From the NCBI RefSeq assembly GCF_014645535.1, contig NZ_BMLX01000001.1, positions 675,169 through 739,168 on the forward strand: a stretch of DNA of 64,000 nt. The letters run 5' to 3'. The first letter of the stretch is position 1, and every line of letters begins with the position of its first letter. The position numbers and the translations under genes were made by a program. Below are positions 35,579 to 45,795 of the stretch, one piece after another. The notes under the pieces are model-generated. The model made no database searches, was not told where the DNA came from, and saw nothing but the letters and a program-made list of their open reading frames with translations. This DNA comes from Silvimonas iriomotensis. Its GTDB lineage: Bacteria > Pseudomonadota > Gammaproteobacteria > Burkholderiales > Chitinibacteraceae.

Positions 35579-37465
35579 TCACTGCCAGTCGCCGCGCAGC
35601 TTGCGCACTTCATCTTCCAGCCGTTGCCGGGTGACTTCTTCCGGCGCAATCGGCGTACCCACCACAAAACCGATTTTGGAGAACGCGCGGCGCGGCATCT
35701 TCATCATGGCGGCGCCATCCTTGCGGCTGAAGAAACTGCCCCACAAGCCTTGCAGCGCCATGGGAATCACCGGCACCGGCGTGCGGCGGATGATCTCGTC
35801 AATGCCGGGACGGAAGGTCTGGATGTCGCCATTACGGGTAATGCCGCCTTCCGGGAAGATACACAGCACTTCACCCTCAGCCAGATATTGCGCGGCACGG
35901 TCAAACGCTTTGGTTTTCAGCGTCGGGTCTTCTTTGGCCGGCGCAATAGGAATGGCACCGGCGGTTTTGAAGATGAAATTAAGCAGCGGAATCTTGAAGA
36001 TGCGGTGATCCATGATGAAGCGCACCGGGCGGCGCACGGCACCCGCCAGGATCAGCGCGTCCATGAAGCTGACATGGTTGCACACCAGCACTACCGGGCC
36101 TTCTTCCGGAATATTCTGCAAACCTTGCGAGCGCACGCGATACAGCAGGTGCGTCATGATCCACACCAGAAAGCGCATCAGGAATTCAGGGATCAGCGAG
36201 TAGATATACAGCGCCACCACCACATTGAGCAGTGCCACCGTCAGCAACAGGCCAGGCACCGACATCCCGAACTTGAGCAGCAAGATACCCATGACCGACG
36301 CCACCACCATGAACAGCGAGTTCAGGATGTTGTTGGCGGCAATGGCGCGCGACACAAAGGTTTTGTCGGCGCGGGTCTGGATCAGCGCGTACAGGGGCAC
36401 GGTATAAAAGCCGCCAAAAACGCCCAGCAGCGTCAGGTCAATCATCACGCGCCAGTGCGCGTGGTTGCTGATAAACCCGGCCACATCAAACGTGCCGGCA
36501 GGCATGTTTTGCAGCGCAAAGTACAGATCAATGCCGAACAGCGACAGGCCGATGGAGCCAAACGGCACCAGCCCCAGTTCAACGCGATGGCCAGAGAGCT
36601 TTTCGCACAGCATGGAGCCCAGGCCAATGCCGACCGAGAACAGCGTGATCAGCAAGGTGTAGACCGTCGGGTCGCCATGCAGGATTTCGCTGGCCATGAC
36701 CGGCAGGTAGATCAGGTAGATCGAGCCCAGGAACCAGAACCAGGACAGTCCCAGCAAGCTGTTGAACACGGTCTTGTTGGCGCGCGCCTGGCCGATGATC
36801 TTGAAAGTCTGGCCCAGTACATTCCAGGAAATTTTCAGATCCGGCGCCGGGGCCGGCGCGGCGGGCATCTTGCGGCTGGACAGCCAGCCCAGAATCGCCA
36901 CGGCAAGGCAGGCATAGATGATCAGCGTTTCGCCATGCGGCTGGTGCTGCACGATCAGCGTACCGGCGATCTGGCCCAGCAAGATGGCGACAAACGTCCC
37001 ACCCTCGATCAGGCCATTGCCGCCCATGAGTTCATTGGGTTTGAGGTATTGGGGCAGGACGGAGTATTTGAGCGGCCCGAACAGGGTGGAGTGCACGCCC
37101 ATCATGAACAGGCAGCCCATCAGCACGGCCGCGTTATGCGCCCAGAACCCGTAGCCGGCGGCCAGCATGATCAGGATTTCCAGTTGCTTGACGCGCTGCG
37201 CCAGCATGGCTTTGTCGAACTTTTCAGCCAGTTGCCCGGAAATGGCAGAGAACAAAAAGAATGGCAGGATAAACACGCCGGCCGCTGCGCTGACCAGCGT
37301 TTTTGAGTCAATGCCAGAGAGCGAGAGCCCGTGGAATACCACCATGACCAGCATGGCGTTCTTGAACAGATTGTCGTTGAATGCGCCAAAAAACTGGGTA
37401 ACAAACAAAGGCAGAAAACGACGGGTACCAAACAGCGCGAACTGGCTGTGTTGTTGTTGCGACAT
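35579..37465 (-). CDS. MFS lysophospholipid transporter - 1-acylglycerol-phosphate acyltransferase fusion
   Basis: Two-domain membrane protein of 628 residues. The N-terminal MFS domain (about 10-410, ALFGTRRFLPLFVTQFFGAFNDNLFKNAM) resembles LplT, the lysophospholipid flippase. The C-terminal domain (about 430-625) is a PlsC-type acyltransferase with HX4D motif NHVSFMD and FPEGG. Together they suggest import and re-acylation of lysophospholipids. Related proteins in many proteobacteria carry a third acyl-ACP synthetase (Aas) domain; this one stops after the acyltransferase. Convergent with nirD. Confidence 0.9.
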   Translation of the reverse strand: MSQQQHSQFALFGTRRFLPLFVTQFFGAFNDNLFKNAMLVMVVFHGLSLSGIDSKTLVSAAAGVFILPFFLFSAISGQLAEKFDKAMLAQRVKQLEILIMLAAGYGFWAHNAAVLMGCLFMMGVHSTLFGPLKYSVLPQYLKPNELMGGNGLIEGGTFVAILLGQIAGTLIVQHQPHGETLIIYACLAVAILGWLSSRKMPAAPAPAPDLKISWNVLGQTFKIIGQARANKTVFNSLLGLSWFWFLGSIYLIYLPVMASEILHGDPTVYTLLITLFSVGIGLGSMLCEKLSGHRVELGLVPFGSIGLSLFGIDLYFALQNMPAGTFDVAGFISNHAHWRVMIDLTLLGVFGGFYTVPLYALIQTRADKTFVSRAIAANNILNSLFMVVASVMGILLLKFGMSVPGLLLTVALLNVVVALYIYSLIPEFLMRFLVWIMTHLLYRVRSQGLQNIPEEGPVVLVCNHVSFMDALILAGAVRRPVRFIMDHRIFKIPLLNFIFKTAGAIPIAPAKEDPTLKTKAFDRAAQYLAEGEVLCIFPEGGITRNGDIQTFRPGIDEIIRRTPVPVIPMALQGLWGSFFSRKDGAAMMKMPRRAFSKIGFVVGTPIAPEEVTRQRLEDEVRKLRGDWQ

Positions 37466-37572
37466 GGCACTCTCCAGACGGGTCCGGCCGTAGTCTACCG
37501 GAATGCCCGCATTCTGAGAGAAGCCGCGCGTTTGGTCGTGGTAAAAAAGTCGGCCGGTAAACTTGCGTTGTT

Positions 37573-39612
37573 TTACATCTGGAATTGCGCCAGCTTGCTG
37601 CGCAGCGTTTGTGCCTGTTCACGCAACTGACGGGCCGCGGCGCGGTTGGTTTCCACCAGCGAGGCGTTGCTTTGCGCCGTCTGTGCCACCGATTCGACAT
37701 TTTGCGCCAGCGCCGCGCTGGCAGAAGATTGCTCCCGCGTGGCGTGGGCAATGTCGTTGACGATGCCGGCGGTGCGCTGGGTATGCTCGGAAATCGTCGT
37801 CAGCGCGCTGCCGGTTTCGCCGGCCAGTTCCACGCCACTCTTCATTTGTTCAGAGACGGCGACAATCTCGCTGGCTACCGCCTGGGTATCGTTGACCATG
37901 GCATTGATCAGCGAACCGATCTCTTGCGTGGCGTTACCGGTGCGCTCGGCCAGCTTGCGTACTTCGTCTGCCACCACGGCAAAACCGCGGCCTTGTTCGC
38001 CGGCGCGGGCGGCTTCGATGGCGGCGTTGAGTGCCAGCAGGTTGGTTTGCTCGGCAATTTCGCGGATCACCCGCACGATGCCGGAGATCTCGGACGAGCG
38101 CTCGCCCAGCCCGGCAATACGTTCGGCGGCCACGCGGGAGGCGTCAGACAGCGTGTGCATCTGTTCTTCCATGCGCCCGACCACGGTGGTGCCAGCGTGC
38201 GACGAGCCTTGCGCGTCGCGCGCGGTGCTGGCGGCGTCGTTGGCGTGATCGGCAATGTGGGTGATGCTGACGGTGATCTGTTCCACCGTCGCGGCCATAC
38301 TGGAGGCCGATTCGCTCTGCTGGCGGCTATCGGTGGCGATGCGGGTTATGGCGTTATCAAACTCGCCCGTGGCCTGATCGACCTCGCTGGCGGTGTTGCG
38401 CACGTCATGCATCAAACCCTGCAGCGATTGCGCCGCCTGATTGAACTCGGCGCTGATGCGGTCCATTTCGTTGTCGCTCTTGCCGGCGTGGGTAATGGCA
38501 ATGCGGGCAGTCAGATCGCCCTGGCCAAAGCGTTCGATGGCCTGCACCACCAGCGCCAGCGGCCCCAACTGGCGTTTAAGGCCCAGATACAACAATCCCA
38601 GCGTGATCACCGCCAGCACCAGACACATCGCGATCAGGCGGTTACGCAGTTCGGTGCTGTGGCCGGTGAATTCTTCGGTAAAGCTGCCGCTGGCGACAAT
38701 CCAGTTCCAGTCCGGGATCAACGCAAACGCGGCCATTTTGTCTTCTTCAGCGCCGCCGCGCGCCGGGTTGGCCAGCGTGTAATGCACCAGGCCTTCTTTC
38801 TCGGCAATCATCTTCTGGTACATCCAGTTATGGCTGCCGCCGCTGGTTTCGGTTACCAGCTTGCCCTCATAACGCGGGTGGATCACAAAGCGGGCAATCC
38901 CGTCATCGCCCGTGGGCACCACGGCGTACACATAACCGGTTTCGCCAATCTTCAGGCTGCTGAGCATTTGCTTGAGCGTGGCGATTTCCGGCGTGAGGTC
39001 GGTACGGGTCTGCACCCAGCCGGCAATCTGGCCATTGCTGTCTTTGATGGGGTTGGCGTTGGTCATGTAGTAATGACCGTTGCGCACCACCATGCCGACA
39101 AAACTGTTCCCGGCGCTGATGGCTTTGGCGATCGGGTCATCGCTCTTGATGGTCGTGCCCAGCATGGATTTGCCGGCGGGGTCCTTGAGCAGAGTGTTGA
39201 CGCGCACAAAGGCGCCGGCCTCGTTCCTGGCCACAATCGCGGGCTCTGCGCCGGTGTGTTCCTTGAACTGGTTAAGCAGGCCGATGTCGGCGTTGAGTAT
39301 TTTGTCGCCGGATTTGACCACCGGCAGGCCGGCTTCGGTTTTGTCGCCAGTGACCACCATGCCGGCGCCCAGTTGCCGTTCAAACTGGTCCAGCAAGCCC
39401 TTGCTGCGCGTTTGCGCATCGCGATACGCCAGCTGGAACATGTCCTTGACCAGCACCAGCTGGGTGTTGAGGTTGCTCTCGGCGATCGAGCGCGCGGTTT
39501 GCTGCACGCTGATACTGGTAAACACCACCAGGCTGCCGAAAACAACCAGACAGACCAGCGCACCAAGGATCAGGAACTGGGTTACCAGCGGGCGACGTTG
39601 AATGGAGATCAT
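37573..39612 (-). CDS. Methyl-accepting chemotaxis protein with Cache sensor
   Basis: Chemoreceptor of 679 residues. A first membrane span (about 12-32) precedes a large periplasmic region (about 33-325) of the Cache_3/Cache_2 type, with [33 protein letters not shown] in part and [12 protein letters not shown] second span (about 330-347) leads to a HAMP-like region and the cytoplasmic signalling domain. The hairpin tip [35 protein letters not shown] (in part) is intact. No C-terminal CheR/CheB pentapeptide is seen. The ligand is unknown. Monocistronic, with no chemotaxis genes nearby. Confidence 0.92.
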   Translation of the reverse strand: MISIQRRPLVTQFLILGALVCLVVFGSLVVFTSISVQQTARSIAESNLNTQLVLVKDMFQLAYRDAQTRSKGLLDQFERQLGAGMVVTGDKTEAGLPVVKSGDKILNADIGLLNQFKEHTGAEPAIVARNEAGAFVRVNTLLKDPAGKSMLGTTIKSDDPIAKAISAGNSFVGMVVRNGHYYMTNANPIKDSNGQIAGWVQTRTDLTPEIATLKQMLSSLKIGETGYVYAVVPTGDDGIARFVIHPRYEGKLVTETSGGSHNWMYQKMIAEKEGLVHYTLANPARGGAEEDKMAAFALIPDWNWIVASGSFTEEFTGHSTELRNRLIAMCLVLAVITLGLLYLGLKRQLGPLALVVQAIERFGQGDLTARIAITHAGKSDNEMDRISAEFNQAAQSLQGLMHDVRNTASEVDQATGEFDNAITRIATDSRQQSESASSMAATVEQITVSITHIADHANDAASTARDAQGSSHAGTTVVGRMEEQMHTLSDASRVAAERIAGLGERSSEISGIVRVIREIAEQTNLLALNAAIEAARAGEQGRGFAVVADEVRKLAERTGNATQEIGSLINAMVNDTQAVASEIVAVSEQMKSGVELAGETGSALTTISEHTQRTAGIVNDIAHATREQSSASAALAQNVESVAQTAQSNASLVETNRAAARQLREQAQTLRSKLAQFQM

Positions 39613-39729
39613 GCGCAGAGCCTCCTTGGTGTGCCCGTTGCAGGCACACTTTTTTCTGTTTGATTCAATTCACTATATATCGGCCCGGCAAAAACCCAAT
39701 CGGCATCAACGCCTGCCGGCGGATCACCA

Positions 39730-39764
39730 CAAACAAAAACGGCAGGGCGCTTGCCACTGCCGTT
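39730..39764 (-). terminator. Intrinsic terminator of anmK
   Basis: AACGGCAG (39738-39745) pairs with CTGCCGTT (39757-39764), with a GGC/GCC pair inside the loop. On the minus strand the stem runs into GTTTTTGTTTGTG, about 35 bases after the anmK stop. Confidence 0.75.
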
Positions 39765-39798
39765 CAATATTGCACAACGCAAACCATTCAACTGCGCG

Positions 39799-40902
39799 TC
39801 AGGCCGGCCACATGGCACCCAGAATGCGCGGGCCGTGCGCGCCGGTAACGCCCGGCAAATTGCCCGGCAAACGGTGGACACAACGCCAGGCCAGCCAGGC
39901 AAAGGCGTAGGCCTCTACCCAGTCTGGATCAACCCCCAGCGCGGCCGTAGTGGCCACATGCTGGCTGGGCAGCCATTGCTGCAACTGGCTTTGCAAATGG
40001 GCGTTGTGCGCGCCGCCACCGCACAGATACACCGCTTTGGCTTGCGGGGCATGCAGCCGGATGGCGTCTGCAATCGTTCTGGCGGTCAGGGTGTTGAGCG
40101 TGGCCTGCACGTTGACCGGTTCGTGGCGGGCGCTGCCCAGGTGCTTTTGCAACCACTCGCCATGAAACAGGTCACGGCCGGTGGATTTGGGTGGCAGCAG
40201 CGCAAAGTAGGGCTCGGAGAGCATGGCTTGCAGCAAGTCGGCTTGCAGATGACCTTGCGCTGCCCACTTGCCGCCGGCATCGTAATGCTCGCCCTGGTGC
40301 TGCAGCGTCCACAAATCCATCAGCACATTGCCCGGGCCAGTATCAAAGCCGGTGACTTCGCCATCTGCCGCCAGAATGGTGATATTGGCAATGCCGCCGA
40401 TATTGGCGACCACGCACGGCTCGCCGGTGTGGCCAAAAATGGCTTGATGAAATGCCGGCACCAGTGGCGCGCCCTGGCCACCCGCAGCGACATCGCGGCT
40501 ACGAAAATCGCCAATGACCGTGATCCCGGTCAGCTCGGCCAGGCGGGCATTGTTGCCCAGTTGCACGGTGTAACCCAGTTCCGGGCGGTGCCGCACGGTC
40601 TGGCCGTGATTACCAATGGCGCGGATATTGCCCGCGGCCAGATCGGATTCCACCAGCAGGCGCGCGACCGCTTCGGCATACAGGTCAGCCAGCGCATTGC
40701 CGGCCAGTTGTGCCAGGTGCAATTCATCCGGCGACTGGCTTTGCAGTTGCATCAGTTGCGCGCGCAAAGGGCCGGGCAAGGGCAGCGAGAGCGAGGCGGC
40801 CAGGTGCGGTTTTTCGCCGGCAAAGTCGACCAGCGCAGCGTCAACGCCATCCAGGCTGGTGCCAGTCATCAGGCCAATGTAGTACTCGGGAGTCAGGGTC
40901 AT
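39799..40902 (-). CDS. anmK: Anhydro-N-acetylmuramic acid kinase
   Basis: Phosphorylates 1,6-anhydroMurNAc from recycled cell wall to MurNAc-6-phosphate. It has 367 residues with the N-terminal YYIGLMTGTSLDGVDAALVDF nucleotide-binding segment, NHGQTVRHRP, NIGGIANIT and GFDTGPGN, and the C-terminal VYLCGGGAHNAHL. This is the complete ASKHA-fold architecture of the AnmK family. Divergent from tyrS, a common neighbour of anmK in proteobacteria. Confidence 0.95.
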   Translation of the reverse strand: MTLTPEYYIGLMTGTSLDGVDAALVDFAGEKPHLAASLSLPLPGPLRAQLMQLQSQSPDELHLAQLAGNALADLYAEAVARLLVESDLAAGNIRAIGNHGQTVRHRPELGYTVQLGNNARLAELTGITVIGDFRSRDVAAGGQGAPLVPAFHQAIFGHTGEPCVVANIGGIANITILAADGEVTGFDTGPGNVLMDLWTLQHQGEHYDAGGKWAAQGHLQADLLQAMLSEPYFALLPPKSTGRDLFHGEWLQKHLGSARHEPVNVQATLNTLTARTIADAIRLHAPQAKAVYLCGGGAHNAHLQSQLQQWLPSQHVATTAALGVDPDWVEAYAFAWLAWRCVHRLPGNLPGVTGAHGPRILGAMWPA

Positions 40903-41079
40903 GAGCGGTGTGCTTCAAAAGCCGGAATAAACGGTGGGAATCTGTAAATGCTTAATGGTTTATTTTTGCGCTAAAATCACGCCTTTGCCGAATTTCCCGG
41001 CAGGCGTTGCTGCCACAGCGTAGCAAAGCAGCCTGTCTGTGCCAATCTACCGGTTTTTCCGGACAGCAGATCGAACACC

Positions 41080-42318
41080 ATGACTGAACAAGACAAAGCG
41101 CCTTTGCATCCGGACACGCTGGCTGCGCTGCAGATTATCAAGCGCGGCGCGGATGAAATCCTGCCGGAAGACGAACTGATCAAAAAGCTGGAAAAAAGCC
41201 GGACGAGTGGCGTGCCGCTGAAGATCAAGGCCGGTTTTGATCCGACGGCACCTGATCTGCATCTGGGTCACACCGTGCTGATCAACAAAATGCGTCAGTT
41301 GCAGGACCTGGGCCACACCGCCCAGTTCCTGATCGGTGACTTTACCGGCCGCATTGGCGACCCTACCGGCAAGAACACCACACGCCCGCCGCTGACCGAA
41401 GAAGACGTCAAGCGCAACGCCGAAACCTATGAGCGCCAGGTCTTCAAGATTCTGGACCGCCAGAAGACCCAGGTGATGTTCAACTCCACCTGGCATAACG
41501 AGCTGGGCGCAGCCGGCATGCTCAAGCTGGCAGCCTCGATTACCGTGGCGCGCATGCTGGAGCGTGATGATTTCTCCAAGCGCTTTGCCAACAACCAGCC
41601 GATCGCCGTGCATGAATTCATGTACCCGCTGCTGCAGGGTTATGACTCGGTGGCAATGGAAGCCGACATGGAGCTGGGCGGCACCGACCAGAAGTTCAAC
41701 TTGCTGATGGGCCGCATGCTGCAACAGCAGCATGGCAAGGCGCCGCAAGTGGTGCTGATGATGCCGTTGCTGGAAGGCCTGGATGGTGTCAACAAGATGT
41801 CCAAGTCGCTGGGCAACTACATCGGTATCGATGAGCCGGCCAACGAGATCTTCGGCAAGGTCATGAGCGTGTCCGACACGCTGATGTGGCGCTATTTTGA
41901 ATTGCTGTCGTTCCGCCCGATGTCTGAGGTGGAACAGTTCAAGACCGATATCGCCGGCGGCCGTAACCCGCGTGATATCAAGGTGTTGCTGGCCCAGGAG
42001 CTGGTAGCGCGTTTCCATTCGCAAGCCGCGGCAGAAGCTGCGCTGGCCGATTTTGAAACCCGTTTCCAGAAGGGCGCCATTCCGGACGACATCCCCGAAT
42101 TCACGCTGAGCGCTGAAGGCGAGGGCATGGCGATCGGGACCGTGCTCAAGGAAACCCAGCTTTGCCCGTCCACCTCTCAGGCATTCCGCGACATTCAGGC
42201 TGGCGCGGTGAAACTGGATGGCGAGAAGGTGTCCGACAAGAACCTGCTGCTGGCCAAGGGCACGACCGTGGTGCTGCAAGTGGGCAAGCGCAAGTTCGCC
42301 AAAGTGACCGTTCAGTAA
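41080..42318 (+). CDS. tyrS: Tyrosine--tRNA ligase
   Basis: Charges tRNA-Tyr. A class I synthetase of 412 residues: HIGH-type HLGHT (about 57-61), the tyrosine pocket segment and KMSKS (about 240-244, [10 protein letters not shown]). A C-terminal S4 RNA-binding domain ends [10 protein letters not shown]. Features such as [16 protein letters not shown] point to the TyrZ-like clade common in beta-proteobacteria. A TAAAAT -10-like box lies at 40972-40977 in the 177-base divergent gap shared with anmK. Confidence 0.95.
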   Translation: MTEQDKAPLHPDTLAALQIIKRGADEILPEDELIKKLEKSRTSGVPLKIKAGFDPTAPDLHLGHTVLINKMRQLQDLGHTAQFLIGDFTGRIGDPTGKNTTRPPLTEEDVKRNAETYERQVFKILDRQKTQVMFNSTWHNELGAAGMLKLAASITVARMLERDDFSKRFANNQPIAVHEFMYPLLQGYDSVAMEADMELGGTDQKFNLLMGRMLQQQHGKAPQVVLMMPLLEGLDGVNKMSKSLGNYIGIDEPANEIFGKVMSVSDTLMWRYFELLSFRPMSEVEQFKTDIAGGRNPRDIKVLLAQELVARFHSQAAAEAALADFETRFQKGAIPDDIPEFTLSAEGEGMAIGTVLKETQLCPSTSQAFRDIQAGAVKLDGEKVSDKNLLLAKGTTVVLQVGKRKFAKVTVQ

Positions 42319-42336
42319 GTTGCTGATCTGACACCA

Positions 42337-42367
42337 GAAAAAGCTGAGGATTTCCTCCGCTTTTTTT
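42337..42367 (+). terminator. Intrinsic terminator of tyrS
   Basis: AAAAAGCTGAGG (42338-42349) faces CCTCCGC (42354-42360) with one mismatch, followed by TTTTTTT. It lies 20 bases after the stop. Confidence 0.75.
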
Positions 42368-42425
42368 ATGTCTGACGTCTCTGGTTATCGCAGATTACAT
42401 ATATGACAGTTGTGTATTTTGTTAC

Positions 42426-42462
42426 TTAACTACGTATTTTAATGGCGTATGATCGTAGTTAA
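42426..42462 (+). promoter_or_regulatory. Promoter overlapped by a perfect 9-bp inverted repeat
   Basis: TTAACTACG (42426-42434) and CGTAGTTAA (42454-42462) are perfect inverted arms with a 19-base spacer. A near-consensus -10, TATGAT (42448-42453), lies directly against the right arm; the left arm covers the -35 zone, where no good hexamer exists. This is the layout of an operator embedded in a promoter, 24 bases before the small gene at 42486. Confidence 0.55.
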
Positions 42463-42485
42463 TCAACAAATACCGGCCTAGCATC

Positions 42486-42791
42486 ATGAGCTCTCTCGCC
42501 ATTCCTCGTCCGCGCCGCGCCCTGGGCGTCATGCGCCGCATGAAAGACGGTTTCCCCATTCTGGAAGCCGGCCCGTCTTCGCTGACCACTTGGCAAGATG
42601 GCTGCGGTCAGGAAGCGGCGATGTGGCTGAGCTTTTTCAACCATTACGGTTGGGTGGAAAGCCATGAATGGACCAATGGCGTGCGCGCCTGGGATCTGTC
42701 TGACAAGGGTACGCTGGTGCTGGAAGAAGGCGAGCGCTGGTGGCAACGCCTGAGCTGGTCGCAGCGCCTGTACGTACGCTTTTTTGGCTAA
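42486..42791 (+). CDS. Small protein of unknown function, possibly winged-helix-like
   Basis: A 101-residue soluble protein that I do not recognise. It is rich in Trp and Arg with a basic N terminus (RPRRALGVMRRMKDG). The middle part AMWLSFFNHYGWVESHEWTNG followed by VRAWDLSDKGTLVLEEGERWW resembles the recognition-helix and wing layout of small winged-helix proteins, where a hydrophobic strand ends in a LTDKG-like turn. This is a weak, by-eye similarity. The strongly structured promoter-operator upstream would fit an autoregulated DNA-binding protein. It overlaps the 3' end of the convergent deacetylase gene by 4 bases. Confidence 0.7.
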   Translation: MSSLAIPRPRRALGVMRRMKDGFPILEAGPSSLTTWQDGCGQEAAMWLSFFNHYGWVESHEWTNGVRAWDLSDKGTLVLEEGERWWQRLSWSQRLYVRFFG

Positions 42792-43693
42792 ACTGCCCGC
42801 GGTGCGTCAAACAGCCTGACCGCCGTACGGACGGTGGCCGCGTGAATGGCAACTGTCCCGGCGATATCCCGCCCGTAGCCACCACCCATGGTCACCGCCA
42901 CCGGGATATCTGCCCGCTGGCACAATCCCATCACATACTCATCGCGCGCCTGCAAGCCGGCAGGCGTCAATGAAAGCCGCCCCAGGCGGTCTCCCTCCCA
43001 CGCATCGGCCCCGGCCAGATAGATCACCAGATCGGGCCGCTGTGTCTGCAATACGCCAGGCAACGTGTCGCGCAGTACCGCCAGGTACGCCGCATCGGTC
43101 GTGCCATCGGCCAGTTCAATATCCAGATCGCTCTGAACCTTGCGGAACGGGAAGTTGTTGGCGCCATGGACCGACAGCGTAAACAGGCTGGCATCGCCCG
43201 CCAGCATGAGCGCCGTGCCGTTGCCCTGATGCACGTCCAGATCAATGATCAGCGCGCGCCGGATCGCGCCTTCTGATTGCAAAACGCGTAACGCCACGGC
43301 GCTGTCGTTGAAAACGCAAAAACCGCTGCCGTGATCGGCGCAGGCATGATGCGTGCCGCCCGCCAGATTCACCCCGCACCCTTGCAGCAAGGCCGTGCGG
43401 CAAGCAGCCAGCGTAGCGCCCGTGGAACGGCGCGAACGCTCGACCAGCGCTACAGACCACGGCAGGCCGATGACGCGCTGCTCAGCTTCAGACAAGGTGC
43501 CATGCCGGAGTTTGTCCAGATACCCGGCGGTATGGGCGGTGAGGAGTTCGTAATCGCTGGCGGCCGGCGCTTCTTCCAGCAAATGCGCGGCAAACGGGGC
43601 GACTGCCTCACGTATCAGCGCATATTTGCTGGCGGGAAAACGATGCCCCGGCGGCAGGGGCAAGGGGTACTGATCGGTGCGAAAGATCAGCAC
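42788..43693 (-). CDS. HDAC-family (class IV-like) deacetylase
   Basis: Zinc deacetylase of the arginase/HDAC fold, 301 residues. The active-site elements are present: GGTHHA (His115-His116), FCVFNDSAVA, and the metal-ligand segment DLDVHQGNG (151-159), then GADAWEGDRLG and a C-terminal GGGY. The small single-domain size resembles HDAC11-like class IV proteins of bacteria. Substrate (acetyl-lysine, acetylpolyamine or other) cannot be told. The start is GTG, 15 bases after lolD, so it is the last gene of a lolC-lolD operon. Confidence 0.87.
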   Translation of the reverse strand: MLIFRTDQYPLPLPPGHRFPASKYALIREAVAPFAAHLLEEAPAASDYELLTAHTAGYLDKLRHGTLSEAEQRVIGLPWSVALVERSRRSTGATLAACRTALLQGCGVNLAGGTHHACADHGSGFCVFNDSAVALRVLQSEGAIRRALIIDLDVHQGNGTALMLAGDASLFTLSVHGANNFPFRKVQSDLDIELADGTTDAAYLAVLRDTLPGVLQTQRPDLVIYLAGADAWEGDRLGRLSLTPAGLQARDEYVMGLCQRADIPVAVTMGGGYGRDIAGTVAIHAATVRTAVRLFDAPRAV

Positions 43694-43708
43694 GGCCGGA
43701 CCTGCCGG

Positions 43709-44434
43709 TTACAGGGTCGGGCCGCTGACCAGTTCGTGCAGGTGGCCATCAGTCAGTTGCGACTGGCGCTGGCAGCGCTGTGCCAGCGTGACATCGTGGG
43801 TGACGATGATGAAACTGGTCTGCAACTGGCGGTTGAGCTCCAGCATCAGGCCGAACACCGTTTCTGCGGTGCCGCGGTCCAGGTTGCCGGTGGGTTCATC
43901 GGCCAGCACGCAGGCCGGATTGGTGACCAGGGCACGGGCAATGGCCGCGCGCTGACGCTCGCCACCGGACATTTCGCCCGGCTTGTGATGGCTGCGCTTG
44001 CCCAGACCGACTTGTTCCAGCATGGCTTGCGCCTGCAACAGCGCCGCGTCTTTGGGCATGCGGCGGATCATCAGCGGCATGGCCACGTTTTCTGCTGCGG
44101 TGAATTCAGGCAGCAGATGATGAAACTGGTAGACGAAGCCCAGATGCTTGTTACGCAACTCGCCACGTTTGGCTTCGGGCAGGGTGAACGGGTCCTGGCC
44201 CAGAATGCGCACCTGGCCGGCGCTGGGTTGATCCAGCGCGCCCAGCAGATGCAGCAGCGTGGATTTACCCGAGCCTGAAGCGCCGACAATGGCGACGGTT
44301 TCGCCCTTGGCCAGAGTCAGGTCCACATCGTGCAGGACGGGGGTTTCCAGTTTGCCGGCGGTGTAGCGCCTGGACAGACCGGTGGCCTGCAGTATCACGT
44401 CGCCCGCTGCGCTGTTGATGTTGGTGTTACTCAT
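43709..44434 (-). CDS. lolD: Lipoprotein-releasing system ATP-binding protein
   Basis: ABC ATPase that powers release of outer-membrane lipoproteins to LolA. From the ATG at 44434 it has 241 residues with Walker [10 protein letters not shown], the LolD motif [12 protein letters not shown], signature [10 protein letters not shown] and Walker [13 protein letters not shown] longer in-frame start was rejected because the ATG overlaps the lolC stop by eight bases, typical of translational coupling. Confidence 0.95.
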   Translation of the reverse strand: MSNTNINSAAGDVILQATGLSRRYTAGKLETPVLHDVDLTLAKGETVAIVGASGSGKSTLLHLLGALDQPSAGQVRILGQDPFTLPEAKRGELRNKHLGFVYQFHHLLPEFTAAENVAMPLMIRRMPKDAALLQAQAMLEQVGLGKRSHHKPGEMSGGERQRAAIARALVTNPACVLADEPTGNLDRGTAETVFGLMLELNRQLQTSFIIVTHDVTLAQRCQRQSQLTDGHLHELVSGPTL

Positions 44435-45662
44435 AACGCAGCGCCTCGGCCGGATTGACGCGCGAGGCACGCCAGCTGGGGTAAATGGTTGCCAGCAAAG
44501 CCAGCACCAGAGAAATCAGCCCGATGCTGCTGACGTCGCTCCACTCCACCTGGGAGGGCAGCTCGGTAATCAGGTACACGTCTGGCGAGAGAATATGCGT
44601 GCCCAGCACGCGTTCGATAAATGGCACGATGGTGCCGATATTGAGCGCAATGATCACGCCGCCGAACACGCCAGTGAAGGTGCCGACAAAGCCGGAAACC
44701 GCGCCTTGTACCATGAAAATCTTCATGATCGAACCGGGTGACGCACCCAGCGTACGCAAAATGGCGATATCGGCCTGTTTGTCCGTCACCACCATCACCA
44801 GGGTAGACACCAGGTTGAACGCCGCCACGGCCACGATCAGGGTCAGGATCAGGAACATCATGCGTTTTTCGATTTCCACCGCACGGAAGTAGGTCGGATT
44901 TTCCATGCTCCAGTCGCTGACGTAGGCGTTGGTCATCTGGCTGCCCAGATCAATCGCCACGTTGCGCGCCAGCAGCGGGTCATCCAGCCGCAATCGCACG
45001 CCAGATACCGCATCGCCCATGCGGAACAGCTTCTGGGCGTCACCAATGTGGATCAGCGCCACACCCGCGTCATACGGGTAGTAATCAGCGCGAAACACCC
45101 CGACCACCGTGAACTGGCGAAAGCGCGGAATCATCCCGGCGGGGGTGACCTGGCCATCGGGCGTGATCAGCGTCACCTTGTCGCCAGAGCGCACGCCCAG
45201 ATCATTGGCCAGTTGCCAGCCCAGCACCACGCCAAACCGTCCCGCGGTCAGGTCGGTCAGTTGCCCGCCTGAGACATTGGCAACGGCCGGGCTCACGCCA
45301 GGCTCTTGTGCCGGATCAATCCCGCGGATCAGCGCACCTTTGACCTGACCGCCAGCAGTCAGCAGACCCTGGCCCAGTACATAGGGTGCCGTTGCTTTCA
45401 CGTGCGGGTGTTTTGCAGCCTGTTGCGCGACTGCGGGCCAGTCTGTCAGGTGGTTGTCCGCGCCACTGATCTGCACATGCGCGGCCATGGCCAGAATGCG
45501 GTCACGCACTTCGCCCTGAAACCCGTTCATGACCGAGAGCACAATGATGAGCGCAGCAACCCCCAGCGCAATGCCGAGGATGGAAATCAGGGAAATAAAA
45601 GAGATAAAGCCGTTACGCCGCCGGGCGCGGGTGTAACGCAGTCCGATAAGGAATTCGTACAT
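44427..45662 (-). CDS. lolC: Lipoprotein-releasing system permease (LolC/LolE family)
   Basis: Inner-membrane ABC permease of 411 residues, starting [31 protein letters not shown]. Four spans: about 25-47, then three C-terminal (about 262-405), enclosing a large periplasmic MacB-like domain. The cytoplasmic segment [19 protein letters not shown] is the coupling helix. Only one permease gene is present next to lolD, so a homodimeric LolF-like complex is possible unless a second copy lies elsewhere. The ATG at 45662 matches the LolC start; longer readings were rejected. Confidence 0.94.
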   Translation of the reverse strand: MYEFLIGLRYTRARRRNGFISFISLISILGIALGVAALIIVLSVMNGFQGEVRDRILAMAAHVQISGADNHLTDWPAVAQQAAKHPHVKATAPYVLGQGLLTAGGQVKGALIRGIDPAQEPGVSPAVANVSGGQLTDLTAGRFGVVLGWQLANDLGVRSGDKVTLITPDGQVTPAGMIPRFRQFTVVGVFRADYYPYDAGVALIHIGDAQKLFRMGDAVSGVRLRLDDPLLARNVAIDLGSQMTNAYVSDWSMENPTYFRAVEIEKRMMFLILTLIVAVAAFNLVSTLVMVVTDKQADIAILRTLGASPGSIMKIFMVQGAVSGFVGTFTGVFGGVIIALNIGTIVPFIERVLGTHILSPDVYLITELPSQVEWSDVSSIGLISLVLALLATIYPSWRASRVNPAEALRYE

Positions 45663-45722
45663 GAGGTGGGGGACTTGTTCAGGGCTTGGCGAGTGTACCA
45701 CGTCAAGACCATAAATCTGCCA

Positions 45723-45758
45723 GAAAACCGCGCCTGGCAAGGCGCCTGGTCGGTTTTT
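45723..45758 (-). terminator. Probable terminator of pflA
   Basis: AAAACCG (45724-45730) faces CGGTTTT (45751-45757), with an inner GCGCC/GGCGC stem (45730-45745). On the minus strand a T-run ends the structure, about 38 bases after the pflA stop. Confidence 0.6.
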
Positions 45759-45795
45759 CCGGCAGATTTTTGTGCGCTGCGGCAGCAAGGCCGCG

